In this document: positions 1 to 8,639 of the stretch, piece by piece
Position numbering within the stretch: the first letter of the stretch is position 1
Layout of the letters: every line of letters begins with the position of its first letter
NCBI GenBank assembly: GCA_023426345.1
Contig: JAFAAX010000155.1
Location: 1 to 64,000 of the forward strand
Direction: 5' to 3'
DNA: 64,000 nucleotides
DNA from: Actinomycetes bacterium
GTDB taxonomy: Bacteria > Actinomycetota > Actinomycetes > Actinomycetales > Actinomycetaceae
Translations under genes and position numbers: made by a program
Notes under the pieces: model-generated
Told to the model about the DNA's origin: nothing
Databases searched by the model: none
Seen by the model: only the letters and a program-made list of their open reading frames with translations

Positions 1-615
1 CCGGTCCCCCCCCCCCACGGCGAGGGTCGGCCAGGGCCTCGCGGCGTGGCCGTGTTCATGCAGGTCACAGGCCCGGCCTCCGCGGCCCTCCGATCGGCCT
101 GTGGCCGAGATCGGTAGGTGTGGCAGGCCTATGCGCAGGATGGTGCTCGAGATCGGTACCTGTGGCAGGCCCTGTGGCCGAGATCGGTAGGTGTGGCAGG
201 AATTCCGGGCGTGCGGTGCGGTGGCGTTGTGGTTGACGAGTGGTGGTGTCGGTCGTGTCGTGCTTCAACGTGACGTGGAGAGTCTGGGAGAACCCGGTTC
301 GGACCGCGACACACACCACCACACCACACCGACCGAGACGCCGCTGCACCGGACAGGCTGGCCCACCGCGGGGGCGCTGACACAGCCCGCACCATCCTCA
401 TCAACGAGCCCACCACCGGAACACCCGGCGGACGTGAGAGCCCACCAGTTGCCGAGTCCCCACGAGCATCCGAACGCACCAGCCAGCAAGTGCGAACCTC
501 ACGGCCACACTTGGGCGAACCTCGGCGACCCGGATGGGCGAACCTCACGCTCGCACTCGGGCGAACCTCGCGGTCCCACTTGGGCGAACCTCGCGGAAGG
601 ACAGAAAGAAGAGGG
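1..615. other. Non-coding leader region with tandem repeats
   Basis: I see no convincing gene here. The open frames on both strands are short and rich in Pro, Arg, His and Thr, and they look like products of GC-rich repeats. A motif of about 22 bp (CGAGATCGGTAGGTGTGGCA and variants) begins at 106, 148 and 179. A regular 23-bp array lies at 492-594. The rest shows no recognisable feature. Confidence 0.6.
492..594 (+). repeat. 23-bp tandem repeat array (family B), 5 copies
   Basis: The core GGCGAACCTC recurs at exactly 23-bp steps: GCGAACCTC starts at 492, 515, 538, 561 and 584. The roughly 12-14 bases between cores vary. The same core, as GGGCGGACCTC, occurs in reverse orientation at 11165-11250 and as two degenerate copies at 56889-56923. 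The array ends just before the promoter of the GntR operon. Confidence 0.85.
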
Positions 616-660
616 TTGACATCCCGCAAGTTCTATGGTTCATTGGTCGAGTAGTGAACC
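616..660 (+). promoter_or_regulatory. Promoter and operator of the GntR-ABC operon
   Basis: A perfect -35 box TTGACA lies at 616-621, with a weak -10 (TTCATT, 639-644) 17 bp later. The -10 sits in an inverted repeat whose arms are GGTTCATT (637-644) and AGTGAACC (653-660). This layout fits autorepression by the GntR protein encoded just downstream. Assigning the operator to that regulator is inference. Confidence 0.6.
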
Positions 661-727
661 GATGAACACGTCGCCCTCTTCGATTCCATCGACTGCGGCA
701 GCGGCGCCACTGAGACGGAGGATGCCC

Positions 728-1177
728 GTGATCGCCTCGTTCGACTCCGTCACCCCCATCTATCTCCAGATCGCTGAGGATCTGCGGCACCAGATCCTCA
801 TCGGCACGCTCAAGGAGGGCGACCAGGTCATGTCCACCACCGCGTACGCCCAGACGATGCGCATCAACCCCGCGACCGCCGCCAAGGCCTTCGCCCTACT
901 CATTGACGAGGACCTGCTGGAGAAGCGCCGCGGCATCGGCATGTTCGTCGCGCCAGGCGCCCGCGAGCGCCTGCTCGACCGGGGCCGCACCGCCTATTTC
1001 TCCGACGTCCTGGACCCGGCGCTCGCCCAGGGCCTGGACCTGGGCCTGGACGTCGAGGCTCTGGTCTCTCACGTCCGCGCGCTCGCCGGGACGCGCACCG
1101 CCTCCGCCGGCGCGCCCGCGCCCTCGTCTTCGACCCCGCCTACGCCCCCGACCCCGACCCCGGAGCACCTGCGATGA
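728..1177 (+). CDS. GntR family regulator, YtrA subfamily
   Basis: About 149 residues: a short winged-helix DNA-binding domain followed by a small C-terminal region and no large ligand-binding domain. This is the YtrA architecture, whose members repress linked ABC transporters. The N-terminal segment PIYLQIAEDLRHQI is typical of the family. I chose GTG at 728 because GGAGG lies 6 nt upstream; an in-frame ATG at 722 is too close to that site. The C-terminus ends in a Ser/Pro/Thr-rich tail. The stop codon overlaps the next gene by 4 bp (ATGA), so the three genes are translationally coupled. A TTGACA promoter and an inverted repeat precede it. Confidence 0.9.
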   Translation: MIASFDSVTPIYLQIAEDLRHQILIGTLKEGDQVMSTTAYAQTMRINPATAAKAFALLIDEDLLEKRRGIGMFVAPGARERLLDRGRTAYFSDVLDPALAQGLDLGLDVEALVSHVRALAGTRTASAGAPAPSSSTPPTPPTPTPEHLR

Positions 1178-2112
1178 TCGCCACCGACTCCCTCACCCAC
1201 CGCTACGACGGCCGCCGCGCTCCCCGAGGCGACGCCTCGGCCCGCCCCGCGCTGGACGGCGTCTCGATCGACGTCCCCGCGGGCTCCATCACGGGCCTCA
1301 TCGGCCCGAACGGCTCCGGCAAGACGACGCTCCTGCGGATACTCGCCGGACATCTGCCGGAGACCTCCGGCACCGTCGCGCTGGGCGGAGCCGTCCCGGG
1401 AGCCGGCGACGGCCCCGTCCCCACCCCGTGCGACCGCCGCCTCCCCTGGGTCGCCTACGCCCACGAGGGCAACAACTTCGGCGACGACTCCGTCCGCAGC
1501 GTCCTCCGGTTCGCCCGCGCCCGCGCGACCTGGGACGAGCCACTGTTCACCCACTTGGCGGAGCGTTTCCACCTGCGTCTGCGCGGCGGGGCAGCCAAGC
1601 AGTCCACGGGCCAGAAATCGCTGCTCGGCGCCTCGATCGCCCTGGCCTCGGGCGCGCCCATCCTCCTCCTCGACGAGGTGCATGTCGGCATGGACGTCCC
1701 CACCCGCTACGCCTTCTACGAGGAGGTCATCGCCGCCTCGACGCGGGCCGCCGAGGCCGGCGCGCCGCGCGCGATCATCCTCTCCTCGCATCTGGTCGCC
1801 GAACTCGAGCCGCTGGTCGACGCCGTCATCGTCTTGCGCTCCGGCCGCGTCCTGGCGCAGACCACCGTCGACGACCTGCGCAGCCGGGTGGTCGTCCTGG
1901 TCGGTCCGGCGCCCGCCGTCCGCTCATTCCTCTCCATTCACGAGGGCGGCCCCGTCTTGTCCGAACGGTCGCTCGGGACGACCCTCGAGGTCACCCTCGA
2001 TACCGCGCTCGACGCCGACACGCTGGACCGCCTGCGGCGCAGCGGCATCGAGTCCCACCCCGTGTCCTTCCAGGACGCCTTCGTCAGCCTGATCCAGGAG
2101 GATCCCCGATGA
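1174..2112 (+). CDS. ABC transporter ATP-binding protein
   Basis: 312-residue ATPase, YtrB-like in context. The Walker A motif is GPNGSGKTT (about residue 47). Walker B is ILLLDEVHVGMD and the H-loop is SSH. The signature motif region (STGQKSLLG) departs from LSGGQ, as in several YtrB-type exporters. The start overlaps the GntR stop and the stop overlaps the permease start, both as ATGA, so GntR, ATPase and permease form one operon. The substrate cannot be told from sequence. Related systems respond to cell-wall antibiotics or acetoin, but that is family knowledge rather than something shown here. Confidence 0.93.
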   Translation: MIATDSLTHRYDGRRAPRGDASARPALDGVSIDVPAGSITGLIGPNGSGKTTLLRILAGHLPETSGTVALGGAVPGAGDGPVPTPCDRRLPWVAYAHEGNNFGDDSVRSVLRFARARATWDEPLFTHLAERFHLRLRGGAAKQSTGQKSLLGASIALASGAPILLLDEVHVGMDVPTRYAFYEEVIAASTRAAEAGAPRAIILSSHLVAELEPLVDAVIVLRSGRVLAQTTVDDLRSRVVVLVGPAPAVRSFLSIHEGGPVLSERSLGTTLEVTLDTALDADTLDRLRRSGIESHPVSFQDAFVSLIQEDPR

Positions 2113-2924
2113 GCACCCCCCTCTCCCACTCCGGCCCGGACGCCGCGGGCGCCCTCGTCGATCGTCGGGGCGGCGCCGGACCGGCACCCGCCCAGCCGAC
2201 CCTGTGGCGGCTCGTCCTCCTGCATCTGCGGGCCAGCGTGATTCTCCCCGTGATCTTCACCCTCGTCGTGGCGACGCAGATCCTCGTGCCCCTCGTGATC
2301 ATGCTGAGGGTCGACGGGGAGGACGGCGGGACTGTCACGGTGGTCGAGGCCTCCCTGATGACGTGGACGATCATCGTGTTCGTCGCCGGGATCGTCGAGG
2401 CCAGCTCCCAGACGCGGCTGCACGCGATCGTCGGCGCGACCCGCGTCCGGACGACGGCAGCGGCCTGGCTGTCCACGGCGGCGATGACGGCGGCCGCCGG
2501 AGTCCTCGGCCTCGCGATGACGGCTCTGGGCCAGGTGCTGGGCGGTTCCACGTGGAACAGATGGTCCGACCTCGACCTCGACGCCGCCGATCTGCGGGCC
2601 TCCGGCGTGGTGGCCGTCCTTCCCGACCATCCGGCGGCGGTGATACTGCCGGCGCTGGCGGTCGTGGTGGCCGCGGCGTCGGCCGGGCGCCTCATCGGCA
2701 GCGCCTACCGGGAATGGTCGGCATGGGCGGCGACGCCGTTCATCGTGGTGGCGGTGGCGCCGGTGGCGGCGGGCCTCGTCTGGTATTACACCGCGGGGAT
2801 CGAGGGCGACGTCTGGGCGTTCCTCGACGGCACGCCGACCTGGTGGGTCCCGGTCCTGGTGGCCGCGCAGACGGCCGGCGCCTGGATCGGTCAGACCCGC
2901 GGTCGGTTGTCGACGGCGGCGTGA
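2109..2924 (+). CDS. ABC transporter permease (6 TM)
   Basis: 271-residue integral membrane protein with about six hydrophobic segments, the membrane partner of the preceding ATPase. The ATG at 2109 overlaps the ATPase stop. The N-terminal 30 residues are polar; part of them (ALVDRRGGAG) is encoded by a copy of the ATCGACGAGGGCG palindromic element in reverse orientation (2147-2162), so the repeat seems to have extended the N-terminus. A longer open frame runs upstream through the other two genes, but only the part from 2109 is plausible. A 22-bp repeat array follows the stop. Confidence 0.85.
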   Translation: MSTPLSHSGPDAAGALVDRRGGAGPAPAQPTLWRLVLLHLRASVILPVIFTLVVATQILVPLVIMLRVDGEDGGTVTVVEASLMTWTIIVFVAGIVEASSQTRLHAIVGATRVRTTAAAWLSTAAMTAAAGVLGLAMTALGQVLGGSTWNRWSDLDLDAADLRASGVVAVLPDHPAAVILPALAVVVAAASAGRLIGSAYREWSAWAATPFIVVAVAPVAAGLVWYYTAGIEGDVWAFLDGTPTWWVPVLVAAQTAGAWIGQTRGRLSTAA

Positions 2925-2933
2925 GCTGCGACA

Positions 2934-2999
2934 ACCGAAGTCACCGAAGAAGGGGACCGAAGTCGCGGGGAAAGAGCACCGAAGTCGCGGGGACAGCGC
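2934..2999 (+). repeat. 22-bp tandem repeat array (family A)
   Basis: ACCGAAGTC cores start at 2934, 2956 and 2978, an exact 22-bp period. The two later copies share ACCGAAGTCGCGGGGA. The array lies between the permease stop and the hydrolase start. The same family occurs at 8094-8145 (reverse) and at 10436-10500 inside a coding region. Confidence 0.85.
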
Positions 3000-3025
3000 G
3001 GGGCGCGGACGCATAGGCTCGACGC

Positions 3026-4141
3026 ATGAGTGCAGAGACCGACGAGCCCGGCCCCGCGACTCCCGCGATCGACGTCCTGGCCCCCTGGGGTCCGGCCGGC
3101 CCGCCGCCCGCGGACGAATGGCGGCAGGACCTGCTGGGTCCCGCCTTCGAGTCGCGGACGCTGCCCCTGATGGCCGACGACGAGGGGCCCGTCGTGGCGA
3201 CTCTGGTCCGCTACCTCCCCTATCGCGATCCCGCGGCGCCGACCGGCGCCCTGGGGTATCCGCGGTTCGTCGCCCTCTCCCTCCACGGCCGCAACGACTA
3301 CTTCTTCCACTCCGAGGTGGCGCGCGGCATCGCCGACGCCGGTGGGCGCTTCTACGCCCTCGACCTGCGCAAGTACGGGCGTTCGCTGCGTCCCGGCCAG
3401 ACGATCGGATTCGTCGCCGACCTCGACGACTACGACGAGGACATCGCCGCCGCCCTGGACCTCATCCGCTCCGAAGTGGGGAACCTGCCGCTGGTTCTCA
3501 TCGGCCATTCGACGGGGGGCCTCACGGCGACGTTGTGGGCGTACCGCCATCCGGGCGCGGCCGCGGGCCTGATCCTCAACTCGGCGTGGCTGGAGGTGCA
3601 GACGATGGCCGCCGCCCGCTCCTCGGTCCAACCCGTGCTCGGCCGGATCGCGGCGCGCAACCCCCTGTGGGCCGTGCCCGTGGGCGGAGGCCCCGACTTC
3701 TACGCCCGCTCCCTGATGGGAGGGTGGCGGGAGTCCGGCTTCCCCCTGCCCGACCGGCTGCTCGGGCACGAGGACGACCCCGCCGTGGCGGGATGGGACT
3801 ACGCGCGCGAGTGGAAGCGGCCGGGCTCCTACCCGGCCTACGCGCAATGGCTGGACGCGGTCTTCATCGGCCAGGAGACCGTCAAACGCGACGTGCGCCT
3901 GGAGTGCCCCGTCCTGTCGATGACCTCCACGCGGTCGTTCTCGGGGGACAAGTGGTCGCCCGAGGTCTTCTCCTCCGATGCGGTGCTCGACGTCGATGTC
4001 CTGGTCGAGCGCTCGGCCGGGCTAGGCCCGCTGGTGACGATCGCCCGCTTCCCCGGCAAACACGACCTGTTCCTGTCCGATCCGGATGTCCGGGCCGACG
4101 TCTTCCGCGTGATGGGCCGGTGGCTGCAGGCCTTCGTCTGA
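3026..4141 (+). CDS. Alpha/beta hydrolase
   Basis: 371-residue serine hydrolase of the alpha/beta fold. The nucleophile elbow GHSTGG (about residue 160) carries the catalytic Ser. The late segment FPGKHDLFLSD (about residue 344) likely supplies the His, and ALSLHGRNDYF resembles the oxyanion region. The long cap insertion and overall layout recall lysophospholipase-type hydrolases, but the substrate is unknown. No signal peptide is seen, so it is probably cytoplasmic. The start codon lies 6 nt after a TAGGCT -10-like hexamer (3014-3019) with no ribosome site, which suggests a leaderless transcript. It converges on the next gene. Confidence 0.9.
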   Translation: MSAETDEPGPATPAIDVLAPWGPAGPPPADEWRQDLLGPAFESRTLPLMADDEGPVVATLVRYLPYRDPAAPTGALGYPRFVALSLHGRNDYFFHSEVARGIADAGGRFYALDLRKYGRSLRPGQTIGFVADLDDYDEDIAAALDLIRSEVGNLPLVLIGHSTGGLTATLWAYRHPGAAAGLILNSAWLEVQTMAAARSSVQPVLGRIAARNPLWAVPVGGGPDFYARSLMGGWRESGFPLPDRLLGHEDDPAVAGWDYAREWKRPGSYPAYAQWLDAVFIGQETVKRDVRLECPVLSMTSTRSFSGDKWSPEVFSSDAVLDVDVLVERSAGLGPLVTIARFPGKHDLFLSDPDVRADVFRVMGRWLQAFV

Positions 4142-4145
4142 GGGC

Positions 4146-5495
4146 TCAGCGCTGATGGGAGGGCGTCGCGCGGCCGGCGGTCCCGGCGGCCGCCGCTCGC
4201 GAGTACTCGCGGAGGATCTCCTCGTTGACCTCGTCGAGGGACTCGGCCAGCGTCGGTCCCAGCGCGTCGCCCAGATGCCACTCGGTCCAGCCGTCCAGTC
4301 CGGACACGCCGTTGGCGACCAGTGCCGCCGTCGGGTCCCCGAAGGAGCGCTCACCCACGCGGACGCGGCCGACCGCCGTCAGAGCGCCCGCGATCTGCGG
4401 GATCACCGTGGGACGCAGCGCCAGGGGGACGTCCTCGCCGACGATCTGGCCGAGCGCCTCCAGACCGGCGGCGTCGCGCGCGAGCAGGGGCACGTCCCCG
4501 TCGTCGTCGGCGGCGATCCTCTCCGCGGAGGCGCCGGCGGCAGGTGCGTCCGGGACGACGGGCGCGTCCAGCACGGCGGCGGCCCCCTCCCCGGCATCGG
4601 CCGCGGACACCACGCCGGTTGCGTCCGGAACCTCGGTTGCGTCCGGAACGGCGGCGATCGTCATCTCCGCGGCGGTGGTGGCTGCCTCCGCAGCGGCGTC
4701 CAACCGGTCATCGGGCGCGCCAGCCGGTTCCGCGGACTCCCACGACGCGGACCGCGCGTGGCGCGGCCGCTCCATCGCCTCGATCGCCTGAGCCGCGGCG
4801 CCGGCCTCGGCGGCAGAGGCGGCTGCGGACGCAGGGGCGCCGCCGGACAGGATCGGAGCGCCCGGATCGCTCAGGGACGCCAACTCGGGGATCTGGCCGG
4901 TCCTGCCGAGCAGGACCTGCGGAACGTGCCCGTACAGACGCGGGCCGACAGCGTGGACCTCGAGGAACGACCGTCCATTGGACATCTGGCGCAGCGACAT
5001 CTCATGCACCTCGACGCCCGAGGAGGCCAGGACGTCCAGGGCGGGACGCACCTGGAGGTCGATGGATCCGACCACCATGACCAGGCGCGGGCCCGGGGCG
5101 GGCGAGGGCGGCATGGAGTCGCGGAAGTGCATCCACCCGGCTTTGAACCCCTCGATATCGCCGGGGTACTCGCGCGCCAGATCCGTCCACGACAACGCGG
5201 CGGTGTCCGCCAGGCGCGAGAGCGAAGCGATGAGGGTCTCGGAGTCGAGGTGCTCGACGACCTCGACGGAGACGACCTGGCCGGAGGCGTCCAACGCAGT
5301 GAGGCGCGGCTGGTCGTTGGTCGGGTCGGACACGCGCGACATGTCGCGCCACGTGATGGGGAACAGCGGGCGCGAGACGATCTCGAGCACCTGGTCGCGC
5401 ACGGCCTCCACGACGTCGGGGGTCAGTCCGTTCGCGACGGGCCGTCCGAACTGCGCGGGGAACAGATGCCCGTCCTCGATCTCGAACAGAGCCAT
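4146..5495 (-). CDS. Hypothetical protein with Ala-rich linker and possible RAMA-like C-terminus
   Basis: 449 residues, in three parts. The N-terminal 200 residues look globular (MALFEIEDGHLFPAQFGRPV start; LVMVVGSIDLQVRPAL resembles a nuclease-like strand). The middle (about 220-340) is Ala/Asp/Val-rich low complexity with short repeats such as VPDATEVPDATG. The C-terminus contains SFGDPTAALVANGVSGLDGW, which resembles the restriction-associated RAMA domain (a ...G...S.A......NGW pattern). That resemblance is tentative. ATG at 5495 is chosen for the upstream AGGTGGGGG; a 27-residue upstream extension is unlikely. It is transcribed toward the hydrolase, with only 4 bp between the two stops. 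Confidence 0.75.
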   Translation of the reverse strand: MALFEIEDGHLFPAQFGRPVANGLTPDVVEAVRDQVLEIVSRPLFPITWRDMSRVSDPTNDQPRLTALDASGQVVSVEVVEHLDSETLIASLSRLADTAALSWTDLAREYPGDIEGFKAGWMHFRDSMPPSPAPGPRLVMVVGSIDLQVRPALDVLASSGVEVHEMSLRQMSNGRSFLEVHAVGPRLYGHVPQVLLGRTGQIPELASLSDPGAPILSGGAPASAAASAAEAGAAAQAIEAMERPRHARSASWESAEPAGAPDDRLDAAAEAATTAAEMTIAAVPDATEVPDATGVVSAADAGEGAAAVLDAPVVPDAPAAGASAERIAADDDGDVPLLARDAAGLEALGQIVGEDVPLALRPTVIPQIAGALTAVGRVRVGERSFGDPTAALVANGVSGLDGWTEWHLGDALGPTLAESLDEVNEEILREYSRAAAAGTAGRATPSHQR

Positions 5496-5615
5496 CGACA
5501 CCCCCACCTGTCCTGATCGCCGAGCACGGCACGGTCCGTGCCCGCCTCTCCACGGAATCCATGGCCATTGTGGCACATGCCCGCGCGATCGGCGGAGCTG
5601 CGCGCCGGAGGGGGA

Positions 5616-6044
5616 TCAGACCCTTCCGGCGGCGCTCCAGGGATCGATCAGGTCGACGCCCGTGTCCAGGAAGTCGCGGATGTTCCTCGTAGCGATCCCG
5701 AATCCATGCGCGGCAGCAGTGGCCGCGATGAATCCATCGGCCTCCGGCAGCGGCCGCCCCGCGGACCGCGCACGGACGGCCATGTCCGCGTAGAGAAGCG
5801 CCGCAGCCTCGTCGAAGGGGAGCACCCTCCCGGCGAAGAGGGCGAGGGCGCCGTCGAGCTGCCGTGTCAGGTCGCCCCGTCGACGCCCATGCGGCAGTGA
5901 TCGCACGCCGAACAGGAGTTCCGCCACCGTCACACTGGACAGGAAGAGGGTCTCGGCGGCCTGATCGTTCATCCAGCCGAGCACCCGGCCGTCGGGATTC
6001 GGACGCATCGCTTCTGAGAGGACGTTCGTGTCCAGGACGATCAT
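5616..6044 (-). CDS. PIN-domain toxin, FitB/VapC type
   Basis: 142-residue PIN ribonuclease toxin. The conserved acidic residues sit in LDTNVLSE (residue 5), TVAELLFG (Glu about 42) and LPEADGFIAATA (Asp about 103), with a final TRNIRDF. The start overlaps the stop of the upstream antitoxin gene by 4 bp. By family knowledge it cleaves RNA and is neutralised by the FitA-type partner. All catalytic positions look intact. Confidence 0.93.
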   Translation of the reverse strand: MIVLDTNVLSEAMRPNPDGRVLGWMNDQAAETLFLSSVTVAELLFGVRSLPHGRRRGDLTRQLDGALALFAGRVLPFDEAAALLYADMAVRARSAGRPLPEADGFIAATAAAHGFGIATRNIRDFLDTGVDLIDPWSAAGRV

Positions 6045-6295
6045 GACATCTCCGGCGGCTCGGCCGGCGTCCGGTCCCGCACCGCGTTGAGCCGATCGAC
6101 GTCTCCGTCTGTCAGCCCCATCTCGCGGCCCAACGCGGCCAGGACGTCGCCCATCCGAAGCCGTTCCTCAGGAAAGACCGCCTCAGCAAGGATGTCGCGC
6201 ACTTCGGCCTCGGTGCTGCGCCCGTGAGCGGACGCGCGCGCCTTGAGCGCCCGATGGACGTCGGCGGGAACATTTCGGACGGTCAGAACGCTCAT
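6041..6295 (-). CDS. FitA-type ribbon-helix-helix antitoxin
   Basis: 84-residue antitoxin. The N-terminal VLTVRNVPADVHRALKARA is the usual ribbon-helix-helix start. It continues with [13 protein letters not shown] and ends in an acidic toxin-binding tail. I chose ATG at 6295 because of the upstream GGGAGGTGAG. It overlaps the toxin start by 4 bp, so the pair is coupled. An inverted repeat upstream is a good autoregulatory operator. Confidence 0.92.
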   Translation of the reverse strand: MSVLTVRNVPADVHRALKARASAHGRSTEAEVRDILAEAVFPEERLRMGDVLAALGREMGLTDGDVDRLNAVRDRTPAEPPEMS

Positions 6296-6314
6296 CAGAC
6301 TCACCTCCCATGGA

Positions 6315-6343
6315 ATGACAGCATAATCCCAACCTGCTGTCAT
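6315..6343 (-). promoter_or_regulatory. Operator of the FitAB module
   Basis: Perfect 9-bp arms ATGACAGCA (6315-6323) and TGCTGTCAT (6335-6343) are separated by 11 bp and lie 20 bp upstream of the antitoxin start. FitAB complexes bind such inverted repeats, so this is the likely autorepression site. Confidence 0.7.
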
Positions 6344-6410
6344 ATGGAAGGGGCGTCTTCACCCGGACGTCTTGACAGAGGCAGGCTGGGCGACGAGGGC
6401 GGAGAGGCCG

Positions 6411-7781
6411 TCAGGCCCGCCACCACGGACGCAGAGGGTACCAGTGGCCCTGTTCGCCGCCCCGGGCGACCACGGCGGTGTCGTCGCCGGGACGCACCGC
6501 CAGGAACTGGTGGATCTGGAGGCTGTTCTCCTCGAAACTGAGCCGCGCGCCCGACATGTACAACCCCCACAGCAGGGCGGTCTCCCGGCCGCCCTCCCGG
6601 ACGCAGTCCTCCCAATGGGCCTCCAGGTTCTCGCACCAGTGCCGCAGCGTGAGGCCGTAGTGCTGGCGCAGGCTCTCCTCGTGGATGACCTCCAGGCCAG
6701 CGTCCCCCAGGTGCGTCATGACGACGCCCGGCGCGGCCAGCTCCCCGTCGGGGAAGATGTAGCGGTTGATGAACGCGCCCGCGTGCTGGCCCTGCTTCGA
6801 GTCGCGGCGCGTGATCTGGTGGTTGAGCAGCCGGCCGCCCGGACGCAGCAGCGAGTGCATCTTCTGGAAGTACTCGTCGTAGTGATGGACGCCGACATGC
6901 TCCATCATGCCCAGTGAGCACACGCCGTCGAAGCCCGACTCCGCGACGTCGCGGTAGTCCATCACGCGCGCCTCCGCCAGGTCGGACAGCCCCTCGCGGG
7001 CGATCCACGCGTTCGCCCACTGGGCCTGCGGCGCGGACAGCGTCACGCCGATGGCCCGGATCCCGCGCTTCGCCGCGGCCACCAGCATCGAGCCCCATCC
7101 GCAGCCGATGTCAAGCAGGCGGTCGCCCTGCGTGAGGTCCAGCTTGTCCAGGACCAGGCGCAGCTTGTTGTCCTGCGCCTCCTCCAGCGTCGCGCCGGGT
7201 TCGGGGAAGCAGGCGCACGTGTAGGTCATCGACGGGCCCAGGACGTGGGCGTAGAAATCGTTGGACCGGTCATAGTGGGAGGTGACGGTCTGGGCATCGC
7301 CCTGGTGCGTGTGCGGCAGCGCCCCGTGGAGCGCGCGCCGCCAGGCGGGCAGGGCCTCGCTGGCCGGCGGCTCGGGAGGGATCAGGCCCTTCGCGCCCGC
7401 CGTGGCCAGGATCCGCGCCAGATCCCGCGGAGCGGGCGCGTGCAGGCCCTCGACCATCGGCATCAGCGCCCGGAACGCCGGATACGGATTGCCCGGATGG
7501 ACGCCCGAGGCCGTGAGATCCCCGCTGATATAGGCGCGGGCGGCGCCCAGCTCGTTGGGCGCCGTCAGCAGGCGGGAGAGCCCGCGGGGGTTCTCCACCC
7601 TCAGTCCGAACTCGGCGCCCGCGGGACCCGTCGCGGATCCGTCGAACGCGGTGATGCGGATCGGAAGCGGCGGGGTGGTCACCGACTCGATGATCTGGGC
7701 GACCGTCATCTTCTCGACACCCGGGCCACGCCCTGCCGCCCCGGACATTGCCCGCTTGATGGTCTGCGTGGTCCCGTTCAT
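6411..7781 (-). CDS. Cyclopropane-fatty-acyl-phospholipid synthase family methyltransferase
   Basis: 456 residues. The C-terminal two thirds is a class I SAM methyltransferase: the SAM loop is LLDIGCGWGSM, followed by CSLGMMEHVG. The sequence LLRPGGRLLNHQI and the segment with NRYIFPDGEL match CFA/mycolic-acid methyltransferases, which modify unsaturated acyl chains of membrane lipids. The N-terminal part matches the extra domain of bacterial CFA synthases. ATG at 7781 follows AGGAGAG. Monocistronic as far as visible. Whether it makes a cyclopropane or a branched chain cannot be told from sequence. Confidence 0.9.
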   Translation of the reverse strand: MNGTTQTIKRAMSGAAGRGPGVEKMTVAQIIESVTTPPLPIRITAFDGSATGPAGAEFGLRVENPRGLSRLLTAPNELGAARAYISGDLTASGVHPGNPYPAFRALMPMVEGLHAPAPRDLARILATAGAKGLIPPEPPASEALPAWRRALHGALPHTHQGDAQTVTSHYDRSNDFYAHVLGPSMTYTCACFPEPGATLEEAQDNKLRLVLDKLDLTQGDRLLDIGCGWGSMLVAAAKRGIRAIGVTLSAPQAQWANAWIAREGLSDLAEARVMDYRDVAESGFDGVCSLGMMEHVGVHHYDEYFQKMHSLLRPGGRLLNHQITRRDSKQGQHAGAFINRYIFPDGELAAPGVVMTHLGDAGLEVIHEESLRQHYGLTLRHWCENLEAHWEDCVREGGRETALLWGLYMSGARLSFEENSLQIHQFLAVRPGDDTAVVARGGEQGHWYPLRPWWRA

Positions 7782-8363
7782 CAGCTCTCCTGCGTCCTCA
7801 CCCGCATGTTCGGGGTGACGGGATTCCGCCGATCCTGCGAAGTCCACAGGCCCGACGGAGTCACCGGCGCCTCCTGTGTTCCCCCTCACTGTATGACCGG
7901 ATCACGGCCCGTGCGCGGCAGGCCCGGCACTCGGCGCTCCGCGTGCGGCGGCCCTTCCAAGGGCTGTGGGCCCTCGGCTCAGACCTCCTCCCCCGACGCG
8001 AGGGCGGCCGCGACGCCCGCCTGGCGCGGGGACGTCGCGTGCTGGAGCGACTGCGCGCGCGACGCCCCGGCGCCGCGCGGTCCGCCTCCCCGCGACTTCG
8101 GTGCCCTTCCGCCGCGACTTCGGTGCTGTTCGGCCGCAGGGTACCCATGTCCAAGTGACGAGGACGGCGCCGACGTGGCCTCTCGCCGTACAGCTCGCGT
8201 CACCGTCGAAGACACCGCCACCAAAACCAGTCAATCAAGGCACGCCGTGGGAACACCCGTGCTGCGGGAACGGTCCACGCTCCACGCATCCCGATCTCCG
8301 ACGCAGCCGTATCCTGGAGAACGCGAGGATCTCGACAGCGATGGAGCGGAAGGGCACGACGAC
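7782..8363. other. Intergenic region with a reverse 22-bp repeat array
   Basis: About 580 bp without a credible gene. The open frames are Arg/Pro-rich shadows. It contains two reverse copies of the family A repeat (GACTTCGGT at 8094-8102 and 8116-8124, period 22). A degenerate third copy follows near 8138. An ACGAGGACGGCGCC segment at 8158 may be a fragment of the palindromic element. Confidence 0.55.
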
Positions 8364-8627
8364 ATGCGCAGGAACACACTGAACCTGGTCCTTCTGGTCG
8401 TCATCACCGTCGCCTCCACGACCGCACTGACAGTGGGAGGGCTGACGGGCTGGAGCGCCGGGATCGGATGGACGCTGGCGGCGATCGGCGTCGTGGTGTC
8501 GCTGCTCGCGATCTGGAACACCGGTCGGCTGATCCCGCACGAGGAGGCGGAGGGAGTCCAGCTCGCCCTCCGGGACGTCGAGGACGAGCAGGCCCGGACG
8601 CTCCGGCCCGCACCGCGTGCCCGGTGA
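8364..8627 (+). CDS. Small two-helix membrane protein
   Basis: 87 residues with two hydrophobic helices (LVLLVVITVASTTALTV and IGWTLAAIGVVVSLLAIW) and a short charged C-terminal tail. No family is recognised. ATG at 8364 is preceded by a weak GGAAGGGC. It ends 12 bp before the FAD/Fe-S dehydrogenase start, but that gene has its own -10-like box. It may be a small membrane partner or an independent gene. Confidence 0.6.
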   Translation: MRRNTLNLVLLVVITVASTTALTVGGLTGWSAGIGWTLAAIGVVVSLLAIWNTGRLIPHEEAEGVQLALRDVEDEQARTLRPAPRAR

Positions 8628-8639
8628 CACAATCTCCGT

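Noticed and set aside
492..594. CRISPR array
   Set aside because: The repeat unit is 23 bp in total with an 11-bp core; there are no 25-40 bp repeats with 30-bp spacers and no cas genes in the window.
191..619. Possible 142-residue gene in the first repeat region
   Set aside because: Composition follows the tandem repeats (GEPRGPTWANL units) and it has no ribosome site or recognisable domain.
903..2924. 673-residue open frame across the ABC operon
   Set aside because: Only the part from 2109 has transporter-like sequence. The upstream part is an Arg/Pro-rich shadow of the GntR and ATPase genes in another frame.
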